Below are positions 28,701 to 39,903 of a DNA stretch of 64,000 nt, piece after piece; position 1 is the first letter of the stretch; each line of letters begins with the position of its first letter. Origin of the DNA: Glandiceps talaboti (lineage: Eukaryota; Hemichordata; Enteropneusta; Spengelidae); contig NC_135567.1 of the NCBI RefSeq assembly GCF_964340395.1, positions 1,074,109 through 1,138,108 on the forward strand. Reading direction: 5' to 3'. The position numbers were made by a program, and so were the translations under genes. The notes under the pieces are model-generated. The model saw only the letters and a list, made by a program, of their open reading frames with translations, was not told the DNA's origin and searched no databases.

Positions 28701-31624
28701 CTACTATAGTAATGTTACAGTATTGTACTACACTTATCTATTATAGTAATGTTACAGTATTGTATTACACTTATCTATTATAGTAATGTTATAGTACTGT
28801 ATTACACTTATCTATTATAGTAATGTTACAGTACTGTATTACACTTATCTATTACAGTGATGTTACAGTACTGTACTACACTTATCTATTATAGTAATGT
28901 TACGGTACTGTACTACACTTATCTACTATAGTAATATTACAGTACTGTATTACACTTATCTATTATAGTAATGTTATAGTATTGTACTACACTTATCTAC
29001 TATAGTAATGTTATAGTATTGTATTACACTTATCTATTATAGTAATATTACAGTACTGTACTACACTTATCTATTACAGTGATGTTACAGTACTGTACTA
29101 CACTTATCTACTATAGTAATGTTATAGTACTGTACTACACTTATCTATTATAGTAATGTTATAGTACTGTATTACACTTATCTATTATAGTAATGTTATA
29201 GTACTGTACTACACTTATCTACTATAGTAATATTACAGTATTGTATTACACTTATCTACTATAGTAATGTTATAGTACTGTATTACACTTATCTACTATA
29301 GTAATGTTATAGTACTGTATTACACTTATCTATTATAGTAATGTTACAGTACTGTATTACACTTATCTACTATAGTAATGTTACAGTACTATATTACACT
29401 TATCTACTATAGTAATGTTATAGTACTGTATTACACTTATCTATTATAGTAATGTTATAGTACTGTACTACACTTATCTACTATAGTAATGTTATAGTAC
29501 TGTATTACACTAATCTATTATAGTAATATTACAGTATTGTATTACACTTATCTATTATAGTAATGTTATAGTACTGTACTACACTTATCTATTATAGTAA
29601 TGTTACAGTACTGTACTACACTTATCTATTATAGTAATGTTATAGTACTGTACTACACTTATCTACTATAGTAATGTTACAGTACTGTACTACACTTATC
29701 TATTATAGTAATATTACAGTATTGTATTACACTTATCTATTACAGTGATGTTACAGTACTGTATTACACTTATCTATTATAGTAATGTTATAGTACTGTA
29801 TTACACTTATCTATTATAGTAATGTTATAGTACTGTATTACACTTATCTACTATAGTAATGTTATAGTACTGTACTACACTTATCTATTATAGTAATGTT
29901 ATAGTACTGTATTACACTTATCTATTACAGTGATGTTACAGTACTGTACTATACTTATCTACTATAGTAATGTTACAGTATTGTACTACACTTATCTATT
30001 ATAGTAATGTTACAGTACTGTACTACACTTATCTATTATAGTAATGTTATAGTACTGTACTACACTTATCTATTATAGTAATGTTATAGTACTGTATTAC
30101 ACTTATCTATTATAGTAATGTTATAGTACTGTATTACACTTATCTACTATAGTAATGTTATAGTACTGTATTACACTTATCTATTATAGTAATGTTACAG
30201 TACTGTATTACACTTATCTATTACAGTGATGTTACAGTACTGTACTACACTTATCTATTATAGTAATGTTACAGTACTGTACTACACTTATCTATTATAG
30301 TAATGTTATAGTACTGTACTACACTTATCTATTATAGTAATGTTACAGTACTGTACTACACTTATCTATTATAGTAATGTTATAGTACTGTACTACACTT
30401 ATCTATTATAGTAATGTTACAGTACTGTACTACACTTATCTATTATAGTAATGTTACAGTACTGTACTACACTTATCTATTATAGTAATGTTACAGTACT
30501 GTACTACACTTATCTATTATAGTAATGTTACAGTACTGTATTACACTTATCTATTATAGTAATGTTACAGTACTGTACTACACTTATCTATTATAGTAAT
30601 GTTACAGTACTGTACTACACTTATCTATTATAGTAATGTTACAGTACTGTACTACACTTATCTATTATAGTAATGTTATAGTACTGTACTACACTTATCT
30701 ATTATAGTAATGTTACAGTACTGTACTACACTTATCTATTATAGTAATGTTACAGTACTGTACTACACTTATCTATTATAGTAATGTTATAGTACTGTAC
30801 TACACTTATCTATTATAGTAATGTTACAGTACTGTACTACACTTATCTATTATAGTAATGTTATAGTACTGTACTACACTTATCTACTATAGTAATGTTA
30901 CAGTACTGTATTACACTTATCTATTATAGTAATGTTATAGTACTGTATTACACTTATCTACTATAGTAATGTTATAGTACTGTAATACACTTATCTATTA
31001 TAGTAATATTACAGTACTGTACTACACTTATCTATTATAGTAATGTTATAGTACTGTATTACACTTATCTACTATAGTAATATTACAGTACTGTATTACA
31101 CTTATCTATTATAGTAATGTTATAGTACTGTACTACACTTATCTACTATAGTAATATTACAGTACTGTATTACACTTATCTATTATAGTAATGTTACAGT
31201 ACTGTATTAAACTTATCTATTATAGTAATGTTACAGTATTGTACTACACTTATCTATTATAGTAATGTTACAGTATTGTACTACACTTATCTATTATAGT
31301 AATGTTACAGTACTGTATTACACTTATCTATTATAGTAATGTTATAGTACTGTACTATACTTATCTACTATAGTAATGTTATAGTACTGTACTACACTTA
31401 TCTATTATAGTAATGTTATAGTACTGTATTACACTTATCTATTATAGTAATATTACAGTATTGTACTACACTTATCTATTATAGTAATATTACAGTATTG
31501 TACTACACTTATCTATTATAGTAATGTTACAGTACTGTATTACACTCACCTATTACAGTGATGTTACAGTACTGTACTATACTTATCTACTATAGTAATG
31601 TTATAGTACTGTACTACACTTATC
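7786..31624. repeat. 24-kb minisatellite of a 37-bp unit, about 640 copies
   Basis: The unit is TATTATAGTAATGTTACAGT then ACTGTACTACACTTATC. It contains the 12-bp palindrome TACAGTACTGTA and, on the minus (USP8 sense) strand, AGATAAG. The common variants I noted are nearly all transitions (CAGT/TAGT/CGGT, TACTG/TATTG, ATGTT/ATATT, TAATG/TGATG). Larger blocks are duplicated: 1,258 bp (34 units) between 28251 and 29509, and 2,442 and 3,034 bp (66 and 82 units) between markers at 20971, 23413 and 26447. Rare length faults occur, for example near 14230, 14420, 16805 and 19565. It fills USP8 intron 2 and begins about 12 bp from the exon 2 donor. Confidence 0.98.
16401..16500. other. Assembly gap of 100 N
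   Basis: Exactly 100 N inside the 37-bp array, with array sequence on both sides. A round 100 usually marks a gap of unknown size, so the true array length is uncertain. Confidence 0.97.
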
Positions 31625-31636
31625 AAAAGTACTTAC

Positions 31637-31781
31637 CTTATCCGCTTTGTACTCTTTTGTCTTGTTAACCTGTGTTACAATATTCAAATATTTCATGTAG
31701 TACAGATAGGACTTCTCATCATCTCCATTCTTAAGTTCATCTTCTGCTGCCTTGAACACTTTAGAGGCAGACTGACAATAA
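31637..31781 (-). CDS. USP8: USP8-like deubiquitinase, second coding exon
   Basis: The minus strand reads SASKVFKAAEDELKNGDDEK followed by SYLYYMKYLNIV. Human USP8 has SALKIFKTAEECRLDRDEER then AYVLYMKYVTVY, so this is the core helical part of the N-terminal USP8 dimerisation domain. The donor is a textbook AAG|GTAAGT (GT at 31636-31635), phase 0. The 5' end is ambiguous: ACATTACAG ending at 31782 gives an exon starting at 31781, while TTATTGTCAG would give 31771. I prefer 31781 because it restores frame and the K-x-Y-x-x-S-A match with exon 1. The acceptor region is itself tandemly repeated five times at 26-bp spacing. The exon is flanked on both sides by arrays, 24 kb downstream and 4.4 kb upstream. 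The identity is safe; the exact 5' edge is an inference. Confidence 0.88.
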
Positions 31782-31895
31782 CTGTAATGTAAAATGATTG
31801 ACAATAACTGTAATGTTACATGATTGACAATAACTGTAATGTTACATGATTGATAATAACTGTAATGTTACATGATTGACAATAACTGTAATGTA
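31772..31895 (-). repeat. Five 26-bp tandem copies of the USP8 exon 2 acceptor region
   Basis: On the minus strand each copy reads ACATTACAG followed by TTATTGTCA or TTATTATCA, then ATCATGTA. The CAG lies at 31782-31784, 31808-31810, 31834-31836, 31860-31862 and 31886-31888, exactly 26 bp apart. The copy nearest the gene is the likely real acceptor, so the other four are complete decoys or alternatives. As 26 is not a multiple of three, use of a neighbouring copy shifts the frame. Confidence 0.9.
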
Positions 31896-31904
31896 AAATA
31901 CAAA

Positions 31905-34900
31905 ATGTAGAATGCAACAGAAGCAGGGACATACAAAATATAGAATACAACAGAAGCAGGGACATACAAAATATAGAATACAGCAGAAGCAGGGACATAT
32001 AAAATATAGAATACAACAGAAGCAGGGACATACAAAATATAGAATACAACAGAAGCAGGGACATACAAAATATAGAATACAACAGAAAGAGGGACATACA
32101 AAATATAGAATACAACAGAAGCAGGGACATACAAAATATAGAATGCAACAGAAGCAGGGACATACAAAATATAGAATGCAACAGAAGCAGGGACATACAA
32201 AATATAGAATGCAACAGAAGCAGGGACATACAAAATATAGAATGCAACAGAAGCAGGGACATACAAAATATAGAATACAACAGAAGCAGGGACATACAAA
32301 ATATAGAATACAACAGAAGCAGGGACATACAAAATATAGAATGCAACAGAAGCAGGGACATACAAAATATAGAATACAACAGAAAGAGGGACATACAAAA
32401 TATAGAATACAATAGAAGCAGGGACATACAAAATATAGAATACAACAGAAGCAGGGACATACAAAATATAGAATACAACAGAAGCAGGGACATACAAAAT
32501 ATAGAATACAACAGAAGCAGGGACATATAAAATATAGAATACAACAGAAGCAGGAACATACAAAATATAGAATACAACAGAAGCAGGGACATACAAAATA
32601 TAGAATACAACAGAAGCAGGGACATACAAAATATAGAATACAACAGAAAGAGGGACATACCAAATATAGAATACAACAGAAGCAGGGACATACAAAATAT
32701 AGAATGCAACAGAAGCAGGGACATACAAAATATAGAATGCAACAGAAGCAGGGACATACAAAATATAGAATGCAACAGAAGCAGGGACATACAAAATATA
32801 GAATGCAACAGAAGCAGGGACATACAAAATAAAGAATACAACAGAAGCAGGGACATACAAAATATAGAATACAACAGAAGCAGGGACATACAAAATATAG
32901 AATGCAACAGAAGCAGGGACATACAAAATATAGAATGCAACAGAAGCAGGGACATACAAAATATAGAATACAACAGAAAGAGGGACATACAAAATATAGA
33001 ATACAATAGAAGCAGGGACATACAAAATATAGAATACAACAGAAGCAGGGACATACAAAATATAGAATACAACAGAAGCAGGGACATACAAAATATAGAA
33101 TACAACAGAAGCAGGGACATATAAAATATAGAATACAACAGAAGCAGGAACATACAAAATATAGAATACAACAGAAGCAGGGACATACAAAATATAGAAT
33201 ACAACAGAAGCAGGGACATACAAAATATAGAATGCAACAGAAGCAGGGACATACAAAATATAGAATACAACAGAAGCAGGGACATACAAAATATAGAATA
33301 CAACAGAAAGAGGGACATACAAAATATAGAATACAACAGAAGCAGGGACATACAAAATATAGAATACAACAGAAGCAGGGACATACAAAATATAGAATAC
33401 AACAGAAACAGGGACATACAAAATATAGAATACAACAGAAGCAGGGACATATAAAATATAGAATACAGCAGAAGCAGGGACATACAAAATATAGAATACA
33501 ACAGAAGCAGGGACATATAAAATATAGAATACAACAGAAGCAGGGACATACAAAATATAGAATACAACAGAAGCAGGGACATACAAAATATAGAATGCAA
33601 CAGAAGCAGGGACATACAAAATATAGAATACAACAGAAAGAGGGACATACAAAATATAGAATACAATAGAAGCAGGGACATACAAAATATAGAATACAAC
33701 AGAAGCAGGGACATACAAAATATAGAATACAACAGAAGCAGGGACATACAAAATATAGAATACAACAGAAGCAGGGACATATAAAATATAGAATACAACA
33801 GAAGCAGGAACATACAAAATATAGAATACAACAGAAGCAGGGACATACAAAATATAGAATACAACAGAAGCAGGGACATACAAAATATAGAATACAACAG
33901 AAAGAGGGACATACCAAATATAGAATACAACAGAAGCAGGGACATACAAAATATAGAATGCAACAGAAGCAGGGACATACAAAATATAGAATGCAACAGA
34001 AGCAGGGACATACAAAATATAGAATGCAACAGAAGCAGGGACATACAAAATATAGAATGCAACAGAAGCAGGGACATACAAAATATAGAATACAACAGAA
34101 GCAGGGACATACAAAATATAGAATACAACAGAAGCAGGGACATACAAAATATAGAATGCAACAGAAGCAGGGACATACAAAATATAGAATGCAACAGAAG
34201 CAGGGACATACAAAATATAGAATACAACAGAAAGAGGGACATACAAAATATAGAATACAATAGAAGCAGGGACATACAAAATATAGAATACAACAGAAGC
34301 AGGGACATACAAAATATAGAATACAACAGAAGCAGGGACATACAAAATATAGAATACAACAGAAGCAGGGACATATAAAATATAGAATACAACAGAAGCA
34401 GGAACATACAAAATATAGAATACAACAGAAGCAGGGACATACAAAATATAGAATACAACAGAAGCAGGGACATACAAAATATAGAATGCAACAGAAGCAG
34501 GGACATACAAAATATAGAATACAACAGAAGCAGGGACATACAAAATATAGAATACAACAGAAAGAGGGACATACAAAATATAGAATACAACAGAAGCAGG
34601 GACATACAAAATATAGAATACAACAGAAGCAGGGACATACAAAATATAGAATACAACAGAAACAGGGACATACAAAATATAGAATACAACAGAAGCAGGG
34701 ACATATAAAATATAGAATACAGCAGAAGCAGGGACATACAAAATATAGAATACAACAGAAGCAGGGACATATAAAATATAGAATACAACAGAAGCAGGGA
34801 CATACAAAATATAGAATACAACAGAAAGAGGGACATACAAAATATAGAATACAACAGAAGCAGGGACATACAAAATATAGAATACAACAGAAGCAGGGAC

Positions 34901-36258
34901 ATACAAAATATAGAATACAACAGAAAGAGGGACATACAAAATATAGAATGCAACAGAAGCAGGGACATACAAAATATAGAATGCAACAGAAGCAGGGACA
35001 TACAAAATATAGAATGCAACAGAAGCAGGGACATACAAAATATAGAATACAACAGAAGCAGGGACATACAAAATATAGAATACAACAGAAGCAGGGACAT
35101 ATAAAATATAGAATACAACAGAAGCAGGGACATACAAAATATAGAATACAACAGAAGCAGGGACATACAAAATATAGAATGCAACAGAAGCAGGGACATA
35201 CAAAATATAGAATACAACAGAAAGAGGGACATACAAAATATAGAATACAACAGAAGCAGGGACATACAAAATATAGAATACAATAGAAGCAGGGACATAC
35301 AAAATATAGAATACAACAGAAAGAGGGACATACAAAATATAGAATGCAACAGAAGCAGGGACATACAAAATATAGAATGCAACAGAAGCAGGGACATACA
35401 AAATATAGAATGCAACAGAAGCAGGGACATACAAAATATAGAATACAACAGAAGCAGGGACATACAAAATATAGAATACAACAGAAGCAGGGACATATAA
35501 AATATAGAATACAACAGAAGCAGGGACATACAAAATATAGAATGCAACAGAAGCAGGGACATACAAAATATAGAATGCAACAGAAGCAGGGACATACAAA
35601 ATATAGAATACAACAGAAGCAGGGACATACAAAATATAGAATACAACAGAAGCAGGGACATATAAAATATAGAATACAACAGAAGCAGGGACATACAAAA
35701 TATAGAATGCAACAGAAGCAGGGACATACAAAATATAGAATGCAACAGAAGCAGGGACATACAAAATAAAGAATACAACAGAAGCAGGGACATACAAAAT
35801 ATAGAATACAACAGAAAGAGGGACATACAAAATATAGAATGCAACAGAAGCAGGGACATACAAAATATAGAATACAACAGAAGCAGGGACATACAAAATA
35901 TAGAATGCAACAGAAAGAGGGACATACAAAATATAGAATACAGCAGAAGCAGGGACATACAAAATATAGAATACAACAGAAGCAGGGACATACAAAATAT
36001 AGAATACAACAGAAGCAGGGACATACAAAATATAGAATACAACAGAAGCAGGGACATATAAAATATAGAATACAACAGAAGCAGGGACATATAAAATATA
36101 GAATACAACAGAAGCAGGGACATACAAAATATAGAATACAACAGAAGCAGGGACATACAAAATATAGAATGCAACAGAAGCAGGGACATACAAAATATAG
36201 AATACAACAGAAGCAGGGACATATAAAATATAGAATACAACAGAAGCAGGGACATACA
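31905..36258. repeat. 33-bp minisatellite, about 132 copies, AG-free on the USP8 sense strand
   Basis: On the plus strand the unit is ACAGAAGCAGGGACATACAA then AATATAGAATACA, with ATGCAAC/ATACAAC, AAGCAG/AAAGAG and CATACA/CATATA variants. On the sense strand it is pyrimidine-rich (TGTCCCTGCTTCTGTTGTAT plus TCTATATTTTGTA). I found no CT on the plus strand from 31888 to 36267, so no AG occurs in about 4.38 kb of USP8 intron 1. Blocks of several hundred bp recur. Open frames up to 1,499 codons exist here only because the period is 33 and the unit lacks stops. Confidence 0.97.
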
Positions 36259-36266
36259 GTTTATAA

Positions 36267-37320
36267 CCTTCAACTGAAAAATGAGTGCGTCTTGGTTTTG
36301 CGTACTGTATTCCATTAAACTAAATGTACAAAAATGTTCGTGATATGCTTTGTTGTTCTAGTTAAGCAAAAATAGCACCCTCTGTGGCAGGGGTTTTATT
36401 AATTTTTAAAGTAGGGGGAGAAATGATAATAGTAGGCAGAGAAGTGCATGCATTTTTCCTAAATTTAAATTTTTAAAAGTGCTTTCTGTCCATCTTTTCA
36501 AAAATTCACATAATATCATTACTTGGTTCCTATGGCAACTGATGTTCATCAAATGACCACTTTTATTAAACTCAGCATGACAAACTACTCTTTCTAGTGT
36601 GGTCAATATGCAAATAAAAAGATTATTATTGTTTTTATAATGCTACTTCTCAGATGCATATGTATGTAACGAAAACATAATTTTCATGTCTTTCATATGT
36701 TTCTATGGAAACAACTATTTTATTTTATACAATTTATGTTACAACAGGTGAAAGGTCACGATCCGATCGCGATCATAGCATTAGGATACATCGTGCACCA
36801 TACATTGACGATGTTACATGTGGTATATGGACATCAGATATGGGACTTTGCTATTTAAGTATCTCTGTGCTTAATTTTTCAAAAAAATTATTTAACTAAC
36901 TATGGAACGAGAAAAACTGTGATTCCGAGTGCAAGGTTACTTTCAAGGAGTGAATCGTTTGAGACAAGGGACGTTATCAGCTGTTACAACTTTTATAATC
37001 CTATTACAGTTGACATTACAAAGAGATTTAGAGATTGTCAACAACCCGACTTGTCTATTGATGAACTCGGGTTATCCGTAGTTTGGTTTTATCGAGGCGT
37101 TTCGACATGTTATGTCAATATTTGGAAAAATGATTAACATATTATGGTGAGTTTGGTTACCATGGCCACAGATGTACATAAAATGACCCCCTTTTTTTAA
37201 CTCAGCACAACAGACTACTCCAAATAGGGTGGTTTATTTTCAAATAAACATTATTATTCAAATTATCATTACTATACATTTATTGAATTATTGAATTATT
37301 ATGTAGATATAAGTATATAT
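36267..37320. other. Non-array part of USP8 intron 1, with a diverged repeat pair
   Basis: No exon seen. Two diverged copies of one short element lie at about 36510-36640 and 37140-37265; shared words include TGACC, AACTCAGCA, CTACTC and AATAAA. Open frames near 36406-37137 have no recognisable homology. A GATCCGATCGCGATC near-palindrome lies near 36760. Confidence 0.5.
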
Positions 37321-37326
37321 ACTAAC

Positions 37327-37439
37327 TGTTTGATTTGCCATCCTTTCACCAGTTTGTGTTCCGCCATCTTGTTCAAGTCTTCTAAACACTTGGCTAAGTG
37401 TAACTGTTTTTTCTTTTCAGCTGGCATTTTGTTTTCTAT
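37327..37439 (-). CDS. USP8: USP8-like deubiquitinase, first coding exon (partial gene)
   Basis: The exon starts after a TTTCAG acceptor at about 37440-37445, has 12 bases of leader, and opens at ATG 37427-37425. It reads MPAEKKKQLHLAKCLEDLNK, then a Lys-rich stretch ending near WQIK. Human USP8 begins MPAVASVPKELYL and has KDLNK at the matching place (from memory), so the start is supported by homology. The family is an endosomal ubiquitin-specific protease that deubiquitinates receptors and ESCRT-0 partners. These residues begin its N-terminal MIT-like dimerisation domain; the catalytic domain is far outside the window. The donor I prefer is GTTAGT at 37326-37321, which leaves two bases of a codon and joins exon 2 as K-H-Y-C-Q-S-A-S-K, close to human K-S-Y-V-H-S-A-L-K. 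An alternative donor GTATAT four bases further would join to an acceptor at 31771. The gene runs away from the GABPB gene to its right. Confidence 0.85.
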
Positions 37440-37578
37440 CTGAAACATATATTATACATATCATGTAAACAATTATGAGACTGTACTTAGTGGTTTGATT
37501 CAGGTTTTGATAACCCTAGTAACACATGGGTAAAACTGATATACTTGCATACCTTGCAGTTGAAATGTTGTTATAGTC

Positions 37579-37965
37579 AGGACAGTTGATGGTCCTGGCT
37601 TTCAATAGATTCATCTATACAAATCCAGTATATGTTATAGTCAGGACAGTTGATGGTCCTGGCTTTCAATAGATTCATCTATACAAATCCATAGACAGGA
37701 CAGTTGATGGTCCTGGCTTTCAATAGATTCATCTATACAAATCCATAGACAGGACAGTTGATGGTCCTGGCTTTCAATAGATTCATCTATACAAATCCAT
37801 AGACAGGACAGTTGATGGTCCTGGCTTTCAATAGATTCATCTATACAAATCCATAGACAGGACAGTTGATGGTCCTGGCTTTCAATAGATTCATCTATAC
37901 AAATCCATAGACAGGACAGTTGATGGTCCTGGCTTTCAATAGATTCATCTATACAAATCCAGTAT
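37579..37965. repeat. 54-bp minisatellite, about 7 copies
   Basis: The unit is ACAGGACAGTTGATGGTCCT then GGCTTTCAATAGATTCATCT and ATACAAATCCATAG. The central copies are nearly identical; the first boundary carries an extra GTATATGTTATAGT. AGGAC and GTCCT in each unit can pair as a short hairpin. It lies just upstream of the USP8 ATG exon. Confidence 0.95.
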
Positions 37966-37994
37966 ATGTAAATTATCCATTGAAATACAAAAAT

Positions 37995-38140
37995 ATCAAC
38001 TTTGTCTCAAGTATGACTTTGTTTACAAAAAGATCAACTTTGTCTCAAGTATGACTTTGTTTACAAAGATCAACTTTGTCTTAAGTATGACTTTGTTTAC
38101 AAAAAGATCAACTTCTTCTCAACTGTAACTTTGTTTACAA
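37995..38140. repeat. 36-38-bp tandem repeat, about 4 copies
   Basis: The unit is ATCAACTTTGTCTCAAGTAT then GACTTTGTTTACAAAAAG; the last copy is diverged. Confidence 0.85.
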
Positions 38141-38260
38141 TCTTCCATCTATTTACAACATTCTACCGTCATGTGAATACCTGAGGTCAATGATCAGATG
38201 GCTTGTGTCAGTACACCAAAGGCATCTCACAGATTCAAATAACAGGTAGGTATATTTTTT

Positions 38261-38968
38261 GGCCGAGTCTGCTGACAGGCGCCAGTCACCAGGACGTCGT
38301 GCTGGAACCCGGCGCCTGTCACCAGCATGACAAGTGTGACCTTTGACCCAGGCTTTTGACATCCCTTACGATGTGTTTCGGCATCAAATACACGTTCTTA
38401 TTACCTTTGAATAGTTGATTGCTCAAACATTATACTAGTTCTCAAAACTGTTACAGCTATAACTTACGTGTGATAGCTCGTGTTATTTCTAACAACCGGG
38501 CGTACACACGTGTACACCATCACGTTAAAGTTATGGCTGCATGCGCATGTACTGGCACGCATATTGACTTGTTGTTCTTATGTAGACGTTTTGTTCTCAA
38601 CTTGTCATGATACATGTGTACTCATACCACTAAAAGAATGTATACTACAATGTACGATGAAATAAACTGAATCTTTACAACAACAATAACGTTACAAAGC
38701 CATATACAACAAAAGGTTGAAACGTATCGGTGAACGTTATGTAACCCTCAGACCACTAGTGTAACCCCAGTCCAATCATGTAAGTTTCACACTTGCTCAC
38801 GATTTAGTCATGTTTTGAAAGTTCTGTGTATCCAGGGTACGAAGGCAATCACTTTCAAAGGTAACCAGAGCGTGTTTTTCAGTATACATCAAATTGATTC
38901 CGTAAAAATCCTGAACCTGTCACCAGCATGTCCACTGTGGCCGAGTCTGCTGACAGGCGCCAGTCACG
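38261..38968. repeat. Duplicated GC-rich inverted-repeat module
   Basis: GGCCGAGTCTGCTGACAGGC continuing GCCAGTCAC occurs at 38261-38289 and again at 38939-38967. At the first site GACAGGCGCC is followed about 26 bp later by its exact reverse complement GGCGCCTGTC, then CACCAGCATG. The same CCTGTCACCAGCATG lies just before the second copy, so the pieces are rearranged. It looks like fragments of a short inverted-repeat element. No exon was recognised between the copies. Confidence 0.6.
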
Positions 38969-39054
38969 AGACACTCCGATGGTTTTTACATTCTCTACAA
39001 TATATTTATCATCTACATGTATACTATTATCATGTATATTGAGATATTAGATAA

Positions 39055-39221
39055 ATACACAAACACACACACACACACAAATACACACGCGAGCACACGC
39101 ATGCAGACAGATACGCACAGGCGCGCACACACACACACACACACATGCGCGCGGGCACGCACACACACACACACACACACAAATCCACATGCGAGCACAC
39201 ACGCATGCAGACAGATACGCG

Positions 39222-39255
<34 letters not shown>
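39055..39255. repeat. (CA)n-rich alternating purine-pyrimidine tract
   Basis: About 200 bp of CA repeats broken by GCGCG and GCATGC, almost all alternating purine and pyrimidine. Such tracts can adopt Z-DNA. It lies 0.7-1 kb on the USP8 side of the probable promoter. Frames made of Cys-Val or Thr-His repeats here are artefacts. Confidence 0.9.
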
Positions 39256-39257
<2 letters not shown>

Positions 39258-39903
39258 ACTATTTTGGGTGATATTGCCCAATATGCAAATTGAGTTATTT
39301 TGTGTCCTACAAAACAACTTCCGGGTACACAGCAATGTGATCGTGAGTGTTGTGATCACTTCTTTTACGCGATAACTCGACCCTCCCCTTTTTTATTGTT
39401 GGGATAAACTGGGGGCAAAGTGCTAATTCTTCGTCTGATGTACAACAAAGGTAAATAGGGCATGTAAATATATGATTATCTGGCCTTGGAATTATATATG
39501 TAGATAATTATCAGGTAACTCAGTATATGTTTAGGACTTCAGTCTCAGAAGGGAGAATTCCGAAATTATATCATATATATGGCCGTATAACTTAGGTGAT
39601 TAACATTTACAGAACTAGTACATCCGTTGTAAACAGCTATATTTTATATACTTACACTTGATAATGATGGACAATGTTACGATGTGAGGCTAGTGAGGCA
39701 AATCAGACGATTCTGAAATAAACTATCCGATCATCTTATGCAGGTCGATACGAGATAGACGACATCGACAGGAGTTAGTACGAACTCAAAATCTCGTCCT
39801 GAAACATCGCCAGACTAAATAACGCGTGATTACATTTTCAACCGCTTTACAAGTACTATTTTCGAAACAATACATTGAGAACATAGTGCGGCAATTTATA
39901 CAT
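39256..39903. other. Unique intergenic or leader-intron sequence
   Basis: No coding homology. It holds one ETS core at 39317 and one ATGCAAAT octamer near 39284. It probably belongs to the intron after the candidate USP8 leader exon. Confidence 0.5.
39317..39325. promoter_or_regulatory. ACTTCCGGG ETS core
   Basis: A fourth match in the same orientation, about 0.75 kb on the USP8 side of the probable promoter and just beyond the CA-rich tract. Its role is uncertain. Confidence 0.25.

Noticed and set aside
1-31624. CRISPR-like arrays
   Set aside because: Units are contiguous without unique spacers and the DNA is animal.
7786-31624. Centromeric or telomeric satellite
   Set aside because: The array lies between two exons of one gene and the unit is not telomeric; many unrelated arrays occur nearby.
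31816-36315. A 1,499-codon minus-strand open frame, two more of 1,441 and 691 codons, and several plus-strand frames
   Set aside because: They are pure 11-residue repeats from a 33-bp array lacking stops, lie inside USP8 intron 1, and are open in several frames at once. No domain or homology.
39013-39375. Cys-Val and Thr-His rich frames
   Set aside because: Translations of a CA microsatellite.
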